Shown here: piece after piece, positions 48,894 through 57,304 of the stretch
Position numbering within the stretch: position 1 is the first letter of the stretch
Layout: the number at the start of each line of letters is the position of its first letter
NCBI GenBank assembly: GCA_963835595.1
Contig: CAWIGL010000003.1
Location: 372,001-436,000, forward strand
Source of the DNA: CAWEPK01 sp963835595
GTDB lineage: Bacteria > Desulfobacterota > Syntrophorhabdia > Syntrophorhabdales > WCHB1-27
DNA length: 64,000 nucleotides
Direction: 5' to 3'
Notes under the pieces: generated by a model
The model's input: only the letters and a program-made list of their open reading frames with translations
Database searches by the model: none
What the model was told of the DNA's origin: nothing
Program-made: the position numbers and the translations under genes

Positions 48894-50187
48894 GGTAATC
48901 ATCGGCATAATCGGTCTTTTCTTTCTCCTGGGCTTCTTTCTGACGGGCATCGAGCTGGGTTTTGCGATGGCGATCACCGGATTTATCGGGTTCGGCATGA
49001 TCGTTTCTTTCGAATCCGCCCTGAACCTTCTCGCCACCGATACCTTTGAAACCCTGACCTCTTACGGACTGACGGTAATACCTCTGTTTATCCTTATGGG
49101 ACAGGTCGCCTTTAATGCGGGTATTGCAAAGAGGCTTTACGGCACGGCATACAAATTCATAGGCTCCGTTCCGGGCGGCCTGGCAGTAGCCACGGTGGCA
49201 GGGGCGACAGCGTTCAAAGCCATTTGCGGCTCCTCGCCTGCCACGGCGGCAACCTTTGCAAGCGTTGCCGTCCCCGAAATGGATGCCTACCGATACAGCA
49301 GAAAACTGTCCACGGGTGTCGTTGCCATTGTCGGCACCCTTGGAATTCTTCTCCCCCCCAGCGTGACGCTCATCATACTCGGCCTGATTACAGAGCAGTC
49401 AATAGGAAGATTATTTCTCGCGGGTCTTGTTCCCGGACTGATGATTGCCCTCAGCTATATTGTGATCATTGTCCTGTGGGCAAGGATGAACCCATCTCTT
49501 GGACCGAAAGGCGAAAAGTTTCCATTCAAGGTAAAGTTAGCTTCACTGCCGGAAGTCATCTGGCCTGTCGGTATCTTCCTCATCGTGATGGGCGGCCTTC
49601 TAAAGGGCGTCTTTACACCGACAGAGGCGGGCAGTGTCGGAACTTTTGCAGTTCTTCTCCTTTGTTTCGGCAAGAGAGATATCGGCATGAAGGGATATGT
49701 GAAGTCCGTCGCTGAAGCCCTTCGGACCTCTGCGATGATCTTTATGATCCTCGTCGGGTCTACAGTTATGGGTCATTTTATCGCAGTCACGAAAATCCCC
49801 ATGTTTGCCGCTGACTGGATCACGAGCCTTCCGATAAACCGCTACATCATCATGGCGCTGATCATCATTATTTACGAGATAGGCGGCTCGTTCATCGATG
49901 ACCTTGCCTTCATGATACTTGCGACCCCGGTCTTTTATCCCACGGTCATCAAGCTCGCTTTTGATCCGATCTGGTTCTGCATAATAATAGGGGTCACAGT
50001 CATGATCGGCGTGGTCATACCCCCTGTCGCTTCCAACGTCTTTATCGTAAAGAACATCACAAAAGAGCCGATCTCCGTCATATATGCGGGAGCCCTGCCA
50101 TTCATGATAAGTCTTGTCGCCTGTACTATTCTCCTTTTCCTGTTTCCCCAGATCACGCTGTTTCTCCCATCGCTGCTCATGAGGTGA
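48886..50187 (+). CDS. TRAP transporter large permease DctM
   Basis: 433 residues with about 12 membrane segments, from the ATG at 48886 (MNEVIIGIIGLFFLLGFFLT) that overlaps the dctQ stop. Landmarks: PLFILMGQVAFNAGIAKRLY, GATAFKAICGSSPATAATFA, GTLGILLPPSVTLIILGLIT and a FIDDLAFMILATPVFYP segment. It is the transport channel with DctP and DctQ. Confidence 0.93.
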   Translation: MNEVIIGIIGLFFLLGFFLTGIELGFAMAITGFIGFGMIVSFESALNLLATDTFETLTSYGLTVIPLFILMGQVAFNAGIAKRLYGTAYKFIGSVPGGLAVATVAGATAFKAICGSSPATAATFASVAVPEMDAYRYSRKLSTGVVAIVGTLGILLPPSVTLIILGLITEQSIGRLFLAGLVPGLMIALSYIVIIVLWARMNPSLGPKGEKFPFKVKLASLPEVIWPVGIFLIVMGGLLKGVFTPTEAGSVGTFAVLLLCFGKRDIGMKGYVKSVAEALRTSAMIFMILVGSTVMGHFIAVTKIPMFAADWITSLPINRYIIMALIIIIYEIGGSFIDDLAFMILATPVFYPTVIKLAFDPIWFCIIIGVTVMIGVVIPPVASNVFIVKNITKEPISVIYAGALPFMISLVACTILLFLFPQITLFLPSLLMR

Positions 50188-50288
50188 AGACCGTTGGAGA
50201 TGCGCTACATAACTTTAGCATATGCAGCACGTTCAGGCAGTTATGCCGGAGCTGCAGCTCATGACCCACGTGAAGAGGAGCACCACGA

Positions 50289-51329
50289 ATGAAAATCGAT
50301 GCCTATCCCCACATCCTGCCGAAGAAATACAGGGAACTTCTTGAGAAGAAGGCGAAGAGCGGTACTTTCTATCTGAAATCGGTGAACGAAGCCACTCCGG
50401 GCCTTTGGGATCTCGACATGCGATTTCGGATAATGGACAAGTATCCGGGACTCCAACAGGTCCTCACGATTGCCTCTCCCCCAGTGGAGGACGTTGTAGA
50501 GGCTGGAGACGCCGTGACGCTTTCCCGACTAGCCAACGATGAAATGGCCGCCCTGGTTGACAAGCACAAGGACCGATTTGTGGCGGCTGTAGCCTGCCTT
50601 CCCATGAATGACGTCGATGCGGCTCTTGAGGAGACAGATCGGGCGATCGGAACGCTCCACTTCAAGGGGGTCCAGCTCTACACACCTACCCTGGACAAGG
50701 CGCTGGACAGTGAGGAATTCCTGCCTCTTTATGAAAAAATGTCCGGTTACGACCTGCCGATATGGATTCATCCGAAGCGGGAGATCAACACCCCCGATTA
50801 CAAGAGCGAGAACCATTCTAAATACTGGATATTCAGCATGTTCGGATGGCCCTACGAGACTACGTCCGCAATGGCCCGGCTCGTTTTCAGCGGCATCCTG
50901 GAGAAATACCCGAACCTCAAATTCATAACCCATCACTGCGGGGGGATGGTCCCGTATTTTGCCGAGAGAATGGCCGGGGGCCAGGACTACGCCCAGGTTC
51001 TACTCAGGGCAAAGTTCAAGGAACGGCTGTCCAGGCCCCCCGAAGACTATTTCCGCATGTTTTACGCGGATACTGCTCTGTACGGGGCTACCCCGAGTCT
51101 CATGTGCGGATACGCATTCTTTGGCGCCGACCATATCCTTTTCGGAACGGATATGCCCTACGACAGCGAGAACGGCGATAAATACACCAGACAAACTATT
51201 GCTGCTATAGAGAAAATGAATATCCCCGACGGGGATAAAGCAAAAATCTTCGAGGGCAACGCGAGAACTATTTTGAAAATAAATGACCCTGCTGCAAGCA
51301 GCAGGGTATCCGCTGAACGCTTTTCGTGA
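50289..51329 (+). CDS. Amidohydrolase-2 family protein (ACMSD-like)
   Basis: 346 residues, TIM-barrel metal-dependent hydrolase/decarboxylase family that includes gamma-resorcylate and aminocarboxymuconate semialdehyde decarboxylases. Metal-site candidates: DAYPH (D4, H8; the usual first His is Tyr), H161 (PIWIHPKRE), H215/H216 (FITHHCGG) and D288 (FGTDMPYDS). It may decarboxylate or hydrolyse an aromatic or ring-opened intermediate. The last ~14 codons (after LKIN) are made of a palindromic repeat (51286-51307), so the natural C terminus was probably a little shorter. AGAGGAG precedes the ATG. Confidence 0.87.
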   Translation: MKIDAYPHILPKKYRELLEKKAKSGTFYLKSVNEATPGLWDLDMRFRIMDKYPGLQQVLTIASPPVEDVVEAGDAVTLSRLANDEMAALVDKHKDRFVAAVACLPMNDVDAALEETDRAIGTLHFKGVQLYTPTLDKALDSEEFLPLYEKMSGYDLPIWIHPKREINTPDYKSENHSKYWIFSMFGWPYETTSAMARLVFSGILEKYPNLKFITHHCGGMVPYFAERMAGGQDYAQVLLRAKFKERLSRPPEDYFRMFYADTALYGATPSLMCGYAFFGADHILFGTDMPYDSENGDKYTRQTIAAIEKMNIPDGDKAKIFEGNARTILKINDPAASSRVSAERFS

Positions 51330-51361
51330 GCGGGGAGGCTCGCCGGGCAAAGCCCGGCGAG
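51286..51361. repeat. Pair of palindromic repeats (hairpins A and B)
   Basis: Hairpin A: ACCCTGCTG / CAGCAGGGT with loop CAAG (51286-51307), inside the 3' end of the amidohydrolase gene. Hairpin B: CTCGCCGGGC-AAA-GCCCGGCGAG (51339-51361), a perfect 10-bp stem just after the stop. Both also occur together at 62.6-62.94 kb, in the same relative order on the opposite strand. They look like REP-type elements and could also end transcription. Confidence 0.8.
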
Positions 51362-51674
51362 GGGGTGGGCTGTGTATGATGCCGCAGTAAGTATTGCGTA
51401 CTTAGCAGCTTGCTGAGCGGTAAAGCCAGTTCGTAAGCGGGCCTGGGGTGCTGAACCCCAATGATTGCCTGTTATAAGGTGTGCCAAAGCTCCAAGGATG
51501 ATAGTCGGATGCAAAAGACACGGGAACGAAGGAGCGCGCAAAACAGCTTTTATGGGGGAAGGGTGATAATATCCCTGTAGCAAGATAGAGGGAATCCACG
51601 AGTTGAAGAAGGATTGAGAACGAGAGGGCGACCCATTAATCAACATCGACACATAAGGGCGGTGAAATAAGAGC
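51362..51674 (+). other. Non-coding structured stretch, possibly intron-derived
   Basis: No supported gene in 313 bp. The segment contains several short hairpins, e.g. TGGGGT-GCTGA-ACCCCA near 51445, and phrases such as GACACGGGAACGAAGGAGCG that remind me of group II intron domain I, but no reverse transcriptase or domain V was found. It could be a degraded intron 5' end or a leader RNA for the next gene. Weak ribosome binding site GGCGGTG before the ATG at 51675. Confidence 0.3.
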
Positions 51675-52496
51675 ATGGAACAAAAGACCGTGAAGTACGA
51701 GACAAAAGGCACCATTGGCGTTATTAGCCTCAATAGACCTGAAAAGCTCAACGCGCAGAACGCTCTTATGGCGCAGGAACTACTGGAAGCCTTCAAGGAG
51801 GCCGACGCCGACCCGGAAGTGAGGGCTGTGGTCTTTCGGGGGGAGGGCCGGGCGTTTTGCTCAGGTCATGACCTTACCGAAGAGACGGGCAAAGATTCGC
51901 TGGAGAGGGAACTTGCAGCCGTCGAGCTCCTCCAAAAGGTCACCGGTGCAATCATGGGCATGGGGAAACCAGTCGTTGTAGCCGTCCAAGGATATGCTTT
52001 GGGGGCGGGATGCGAGTGGGTTATGAACTGCGACCTCATCATAGCGGCAGAGGGGGCAAAATTCGGTTTTCCCGAGACCCGTATAGGATCGGCAGTAGGG
52101 AATGCAGGAACGAAGCTACTTCCCATTATAATCGGCATGGCAAGGGCGAAGGAGATGATCCTGCTGGGCACGATCATTGATGCCGATCAGGCGGAGAAGT
52201 GGGGACTGGTAAATAGAGTCGTACCTCTTGACCGCCTGCTCGACGACGCCGTCACAATGGCGGAGAAGATCGCGGAGAACCCTGAATTGGCCAACAGGCT
52301 TGCAAAATTGGCAATGAACCGGGCCCTTGATCTTGACATGGAGCAGGCCCTGCAAATCGAGCTCAAAGACATGATCCTCACGGACAAGACTCTCGCGCCG
52401 ATGACGGCACGCCGGGCAAAGATCCGGGCCGCTCGCGAAGAAACGCAAGACCGGATGCTTGCATCCGGTCTTGCGTTTTCAATACCGCCCGTGTAA
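51675..52496 (+). CDS. Enoyl-CoA hydratase/isomerase family protein
   Basis: 273 residues, crotonase fold. Oxyanion-hole segments FRGEGRAFCSGHDL (about 55-67) and VQGYALGAGCEWVMNCDLII (105-124); glutamates E114 and E134 (GFPETRIG) are at the catalytic positions of hydratases. It would hydrate an enoyl-CoA or act as a related isomerase or hydrolase in a beta-oxidation-like route. The last ~20 codons run through a perfect 17-bp hairpin followed by Ts, so the C-terminal tail may be an accident of reading into a terminator. Confidence 0.9.
   Translation: MEQKTVKYETKGTIGVISLNRPEKLNAQNALMAQELLEAFKEADADPEVRAVVFRGEGRAFCSGHDLTEETGKDSLERELAAVELLQKVTGAIMGMGKPVVVAVQGYALGAGCEWVMNCDLIIAAEGAKFGFPETRIGSAVGNAGTKLLPIIIGMARAKEMILLGTIIDADQAEKWGLVNRVVPLDRLLDDAVTMAEKIAENPELANRLAKLAMNRALDLDMEQALQIELKDMILTDKTLAPMTARRAKIRAAREETQDRMLASGLAFSIPPV
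52441..52478 (+). terminator. Perfect hairpin at the end of the hydratase gene
   Basis: AAACGCAAGACCGGATG pairs exactly with CATCCGGTCTTGCGTTT around the loop CTTG, a 17-bp perfect stem ending in a short T-run. It has the shape of an intrinsic terminator but ends 18 bp before the stop codon, inside the coding frame. Confidence 0.7.
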
Positions 52497-52505
52497 GATG
52501 GTGGC

Positions 52506-53669
52506 GTGGAACAGAAAGCCGAATTACGGGGTCGGGCACTGGCGTTCCTTTTCCTTCTGTGGAGCCTCTGGTTCATGAACATCGGCATGAGGGCCATCTT
52601 CTCGCCCATATTGCCGATCATCGAGGACGAGTTCGCCATCACCCACGCGCGGGCGAGCAGCATCTTTATGTTCCAGTCGGCCGGCTACGGCGTCTCCATT
52701 TTCTTTGCCGGCCTCTACGCGGGCGCCTTCGGCTATAAGAAGTCTATCATCCTATGCCTCTCCGTCGGAGCGGCGGCCTGCTTTTTGGTGCCCTTCGCCA
52801 GGACCATCTCCACGCTTTACGCCCTCGCCTGCGTAACGGGCGTAGCGGCGGGGATCTACCTGCCTTCGGCCCTGCCGCTCATTACCGACTATTTTGCGGA
52901 AAGACAGTGGGGCAAGTCGATAGCGATCCACGACTCCGCGGCCTCTTTCAGCATAGTATCGACGCCGCTCATCGCCCTTTCGATCCTCCACTTCCTGCCG
53001 TGGAGGGGGATTTTCGTCGTCTTCGGGGCGATCTTCTGCGTCTGCGCCCTCTCCTTCCTGCTGGCAAGCAACGAGATAAGGGTCGTCCGGCCCGCCGCGC
53101 ACGTACACGCGGACCTTTTCAAGAACCCTGCGCTCTGGATCATGGCCGCCCCGTGGGTCGCAGCATCGGGCGCCTACTGGGGCGTCTACTTCACCATCCC
53201 CCTCTTCATGACGAAGGAGCTCTCCCTGAGCATCGGCTACGCGAGCACGGTCCTCGGCCTGTCGAGGCTGGGAGGGATAGCGGTGGCGATCATGTGCGGC
53301 GTGCTGGTCGATAGGTTCAGCCTGCGGAAGATCACGTTAACGATGCTGATCTCTTCGGGCCTGCTGACGATAGCGGTGGGCGCCTCCTCGGCAAAGCTGG
53401 TCGGCGTCTCCCTATTTTTTCAGGTGATCTGCGTGACCGGCTTCTTCCCTGTGGGGCTCGTCTCCATAGCGAGGATGTTCGACACGAAGGTACGGGGCAT
53501 GGCCACCGGGGTGTTGCTGACCTTCAGCCTGCTGATGGGCAGCGGTTTCGGCTCCTACCTTCTGGGTCTCTCGGGCGACCTCGTCAGCTTCAGGCTGGGC
53601 TACATATGTCTCGGCTGCCTCGTCGCCCTGTCAAGCGTCCCTTTGTTCTATCTGAAAGGGCTCGACTAA
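52506..53669 (+). CDS. MFS transporter
   Basis: 387 residues with about 12 membrane segments, from a GTG start. Typical MFS features: loop 2-3 GLYAGAFGYKKSIILCLSVG, an N-terminal NIGMRAIFSPILPIIEDEFA, and a central loop near residue 195. Substrate unknown. It starts 9 bp after the hydratase stop but beyond the terminator-like hairpin, so it may be expressed separately. It faces fliA convergently with 19 bp between them. Confidence 0.88.
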   Translation: MEQKAELRGRALAFLFLLWSLWFMNIGMRAIFSPILPIIEDEFAITHARASSIFMFQSAGYGVSIFFAGLYAGAFGYKKSIILCLSVGAAACFLVPFARTISTLYALACVTGVAAGIYLPSALPLITDYFAERQWGKSIAIHDSAASFSIVSTPLIALSILHFLPWRGIFVVFGAIFCVCALSFLLASNEIRVVRPAAHVHADLFKNPALWIMAAPWVAASGAYWGVYFTIPLFMTKELSLSIGYASTVLGLSRLGGIAVAIMCGVLVDRFSLRKITLTMLISSGLLTIAVGASSAKLVGVSLFFQVICVTGFFPVGLVSIARMFDTKVRGMATGVLLTFSLLMGSGFGSYLLGLSGDLVSFRLGYICLGCLVALSSVPLFYLKGLD

Positions 53670-53688
53670 AGCCGGTGGGCGCTTCTTT

Positions 53689-54438
53689 CTACAGCGGAAT
53701 CTCGCCCTTAAAGTGCTTCTCCATCGCCGGCCTTAAGTTGTTGATGGCCTGCGCGTGTATCTGGCAGACCCGCGCCTCCGTCACGCCAAGCGTCTTGGCT
53801 ATCTCCTTCATATTCATGTCCTCGTGATAGTAAAGGGTGAGCACCATCCTTTGCCGCTCCGAGAGCCTGTCGATCTCCGCGCCGAGTATCCTCTCCACCT
53901 CGTAGAACTCGGCGTATTTCTCCGGGTTCTCGTCGTCGTCGAGGACGTAGCCGATGACCTTGTCCCTGCTCTCCCCCACCGATTCGCTCATGTCCTCGAT
54001 GCTGACGACCGAGAGGTTGCCGCAGCTCCTCAGCATGGAGAGGTAGGAGTCGAGGTCCATGTTCATCTCATGGGCTACTTCCTCCTCGTCCGGGTACCTC
54101 CCCATCTCGTGCTCCAGCTTCCTCGTCACCTCCTGGATCTTCCTTGCCTTCGCCCTCGCGCTGCGGGGGAACCAGTCCCTGGAGCGCAGCTCGTCGATCA
54201 TCGCCCCCCTGATCCGAAGATACGCGAAGGTGTTGAGCTTGGCCCCCCTGGTAGGGTCGTACTTCTCCATCACCTCGAGGAGACCGATTATGCCGGCGGA
54301 GACGAGGTCGTCCACGAAGTTGTCGCTCTCGAACCCCCTGGCCATCTTGTAGGCAAGGTGCTTGATGACGGGGAGGAATTCCTCGATGACCTTCTCCCGT
54401 AAATCTTTGTCTGCCTTCGTGTAGGCTTTCGGGATCAT
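53689..54438 (-). CDS. fliA: Flagellar sigma factor FliA (sigma28)
   Basis: 249 residues from the ATG at 54438, overlapping the flhG stop. Sigma70 regions: 2 (DLVSAGIIGLLEVMEKYDPT, KLNTFAYLRIRGAMIDELRS), 3 (ARAKARKIQEVTRKLEHEMG) and 4 (LSERQRMVLTLYYHEDMNMK, LGVTEARVCQIHAQAINNLR). RDWFPRSAR is a FliA-type signature. It drives late genes such as fliC and is held by FlgM. Last gene of the fliL-to-fliA operon. Confidence 0.95.
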   Translation of the reverse strand: MIPKAYTKADKDLREKVIEEFLPVIKHLAYKMARGFESDNFVDDLVSAGIIGLLEVMEKYDPTRGAKLNTFAYLRIRGAMIDELRSRDWFPRSARAKARKIQEVTRKLEHEMGRYPDEEEVAHEMNMDLDSYLSMLRSCGNLSVVSIEDMSESVGESRDKVIGYVLDDDENPEKYAEFYEVERILGAEIDRLSERQRMVLTLYYHEDMNMKEIAKTLGVTEARVCQIHAQAINNLRPAMEKHFKGEIPL

Positions 54439-55206
54439 CACTTTACCAATCTGTCGCATATCCTGGTCAGCGCTTTCGTCGCAGCGCTGTCAGGGAATGC
54501 CTCCGCCCAGAGCCTCTGCTTCCTCGTCGCCGCGCTGATGTTGCCGTCTGCGGGAATGTAGCCGAAGAAATCTAGATAGACGTCGAGGAACCGGTCCGCA
54601 ACCGTCACGATCTTGTTGAATATCGCGAGGGCCTCTTTCTCGTCGCGCACAAGGTTAGCGATTATATTGAAGTTCTTCTGGCCCGGTCCTGCCGCGCAGC
54701 GCCTTTATCACCGCGTACGAATCGGTGAAGCTCGCCGGGTCCGGCGTGACGACGATGAAAATATCCTCGCTTATGGCATTGAAATACATCACGTTCGAGG
54801 AGAGGCCGGCCGAGGTGTCTATAATCAGGAAGTCGTAATCGGGCAGCTCCCTGAAGGACGAAAGGAGTATCTGCCTTTCCTCGATGCTCAGGTTGGAAAG
54901 CTCCGCGACGCCGGAGGTGGCGGGGATGACCTTGATGCCGAACGGCCCTTCCACGACTACGTCGGTGATGAGCTTCTTCCCTTCTATCAGGTCCCTCACG
55001 TTGAACTTGGGGACCATGCCGAGCATCACGTCGATATTGCCGAGGGAGAGGTCGGCGTCGAATATGTACGCAGCCTCGCCCATACCGGTCAGAAGGTAGG
55101 CCATGTTCGAGACGATGGATGACTTTCCGACGCCCCCTTTGCCGCTCGTGACCGCAACGGTCCTTCTCCTTTTGCTGATCGCTCCCGCTTCGGATAATGA
55201 CTCCAT
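54438..55206 (-). CDS. flhG: Flagellar number regulator FlhG (MinD-like), with frameshift
   Basis: About 255 residues. Deviant Walker A VTSGKGGVGKSS near residue 20, switch regions DADLSLGNIDVMLG and FLIIDTSAGLSSNVMYF. An extra C near 54683 breaks the frame; the other frame resumes QKNFNIIANLVRDEKEA and runs to ICDRLVK. FlhG is a MinD-type ATPase that limits flagellar number, normally with FlhF. No flhF is found between flhA and flhG. The ATG at 55206 follows GAGGTG. Confidence 0.9.
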
Positions 55207-55246
55207 CACTCTCGCACCTCGATGCCCTTTATGTGGTTTATCGCCC

Positions 55247-57304
55247 TTACTGCTCGCCCAGCTTGACGACGCCTACCGACTGTATCTTTATCTGCGGGGG
55301 GATCTCGTTGTGAGATATCACGGTGATCCCCTGGATGTGCCTCTCAAGGAACTTCCGCAGCTTCCCCCGTATGATGGGGTGCACCAGCAGGATCGGCTGT
55401 ACGCCCTTGAGCATCGCCTTTTTCGACTCCTCCCCGATCTTTTCGACGAGTTTCTGCCCGAACGCGAGGTCGAGCGCCAGGATGCCTCCCTCGTCGGACG
55501 CCTGAAGGCGCGCTATCACCTTCTCTTCCAGCGTCTTTTCCATGAGCATGATGTTGAGCACGCCGTCCGCAAGGTACGGCTTGAGGATGCTCCGGGCCAT
55601 CTTCTGCCTTACGTATTCGGTGATGATGTCCGGGTCCTTGATCGTGCCGCAGGAGTCGGCTATCGCCTCCAGGATCGTGACGAGGTCCCTGATCGACACT
55701 TGCTCCCGCAGGAGGTTCTGGAGCACCTTCTGGATGACCCCCATGCTTACCTGGTTCTGGTTTATCTCCTCGATGACCTTCTGGTGCGTGGAGGAGATCG
55801 AGTCTATCAGCTTCTGCGTCTCCCGCCGGGAGAGCAGCTCGTTGGCGTTATTCCGCACTATCTCCGTCAGGTGCGTTGCGACGACGGTCGGGTGGTCCAC
55901 GATGGTGAGGCCCTCCGAAACGTACCTCTCCCGGTCTTTTTCCTTGACCCAGTAAGCCTCAAGGTTGAAGACCGGCTCCCGCGTGGGCACGCCGTCCACC
56001 TGCTTTTCGTTCCCTTCCGGGCTCATGGCAAGGACGTGGCCTAGAAGTAGCTCGCCCCTTCCGACCTCTATGCCCTTCAGGTGGATCACGTACTCGCTCG
56101 CTTTCAACTGGAGGTTGTCCTTCAGCTTCATGGGAGGGATGACGATGCCGAGCTCCAGGGCCATCTGCTTCCTTATGGCCCTTATCTTGTCGAGGAGCTC
56201 GCCGCCGTGCTCCGCATCGACCATCGGGATCAGGGCATAGCCGATCTCCAGCTCGAGTATCTCGACGGGCTGGACCGTCTCTTCTTTTTCCTTCCCGTCC
56301 CCCTGTGCGGCGGGGAGTGCGGCCGCCTCTTCCTTCTTGGCCTTGTTTATGACGTAGCTCGCGGCGAAGGTGACGGTCGAGAGGCCCATGAAAGGCATGA
56401 GCGGCATACCGGGCACCAGGCCGAGGGAAAGAATGATCGCGGAGGCGAGTAAAATGGCCTTCGGCTGCATGAATATCTGGTTTATCACGTCCTTGCCCAG
56501 GTTCGTCTCGCTCGCCGCCCTGGTGACGATGATGCCTGCGGCGGTCGACGTCAGGAGGGCAGGTATCTGGGTGACAAGGCCCTCGCCTATCGTCAGGATC
56601 GTATAGTTGCCCAGGGCCTCCGCTATGCCCATGCCCTTTTGCAGGACGCCGATGGCGAACCCTCCCAGGATATTGACGAATATGATGATGATGCCGGCTA
56701 TGGCGTCGCCCCTTACGAACTTGCTCGCCCCGTCCATCGCCCCGTAAAAGTCCGCCTCGATCTCGATGCCCTCTCTCCTTTTACGGGCCGTCACGTCGTC
56801 GATAAGTCCCGCGTTGAGGTCCGCGTCTATGCTCATCTGCTTACCCGGCATGGCGTCCAGGGTGAAGCGGGCGGCCACCTCTGCGACCCTCCCCGCGCCC
56901 TTCGTGATGACGACGAAGTTGATGATTACCAGGATGAGGAAGACGACGCAGCCGACCACGTAATTGCCGCCTATGATAAACGTGCCGAACGCCTTTATGA
57001 GCTTCCCGGCGGCCTGCGGCCCCTCATCGCCGTGGAGGAGTATCAGCCTGGTCGAGGCGATGTTCAGGGAAAGCCTGAAAAGCGTTGCTATGAGGAGCAC
57101 GGAAGGGAAGACCGAGAAGTCGAGCGGCCTGCGTATGTACATGCCTACGAAGAGGACGAGCAGGGAGATCGATATGCTCGTGGTGAGGAACATATCCGCG
57201 AGGAAGGGAGTGAGGGGAATGAGCATGATGAGTATGACGAAAACAACGCTGACGGCGATTATGACATCGCCCTTTTCCCGTATCCGGCTGACGAACTTTT
57301 CCAT
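55247..57304 (-). CDS. flhA: Flagellar export gate protein FlhA
   Basis: 685 residues, intact. Eight membrane segments in the first ~330 residues; the FHIPEP-type loop reads DFSVFPSVLLIATLFRLSLN, GKQMSIDADLNAGLIDD and RREGIEIEADFYGAMDGASK. The cytoplasmic half (about 350-685) binds chaperone-cargo complexes. It overlaps flhB (TGATG). It forms the export gate ring. Confidence 0.96.
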   Translation of the reverse strand: MEKFVSRIREKGDVIIAVSVVFVILIMLIPLTPFLADMFLTTSISISLLVLFVGMYIRRPLDFSVFPSVLLIATLFRLSLNIASTRLILLHGDEGPQAAGKLIKAFGTFIIGGNYVVGCVVFLILVIINFVVITKGAGRVAEVAARFTLDAMPGKQMSIDADLNAGLIDDVTARKRREGIEIEADFYGAMDGASKFVRGDAIAGIIIIFVNILGGFAIGVLQKGMGIAEALGNYTILTIGEGLVTQIPALLTSTAAGIIVTRAASETNLGKDVINQIFMQPKAILLASAIILSLGLVPGMPLMPFMGLSTVTFAASYVINKAKKEEAAALPAAQGDGKEKEETVQPVEILELEIGYALIPMVDAEHGGELLDKIRAIRKQMALELGIVIPPMKLKDNLQLKASEYVIHLKGIEVGRGELLLGHVLAMSPEGNEKQVDGVPTREPVFNLEAYWVKEKDRERYVSEGLTIVDHPTVVATHLTEIVRNNANELLSRRETQKLIDSISSTHQKVIEEINQNQVSMGVIQKVLQNLLREQVSIRDLVTILEAIADSCGTIKDPDIITEYVRQKMARSILKPYLADGVLNIMLMEKTLEEKVIARLQASDEGGILALDLAFGQKLVEKIGEESKKAMLKGVQPILLVHPIIRGKLRKFLERHIQGITVISHNEIPPQIKIQSVGVVKLGEQ

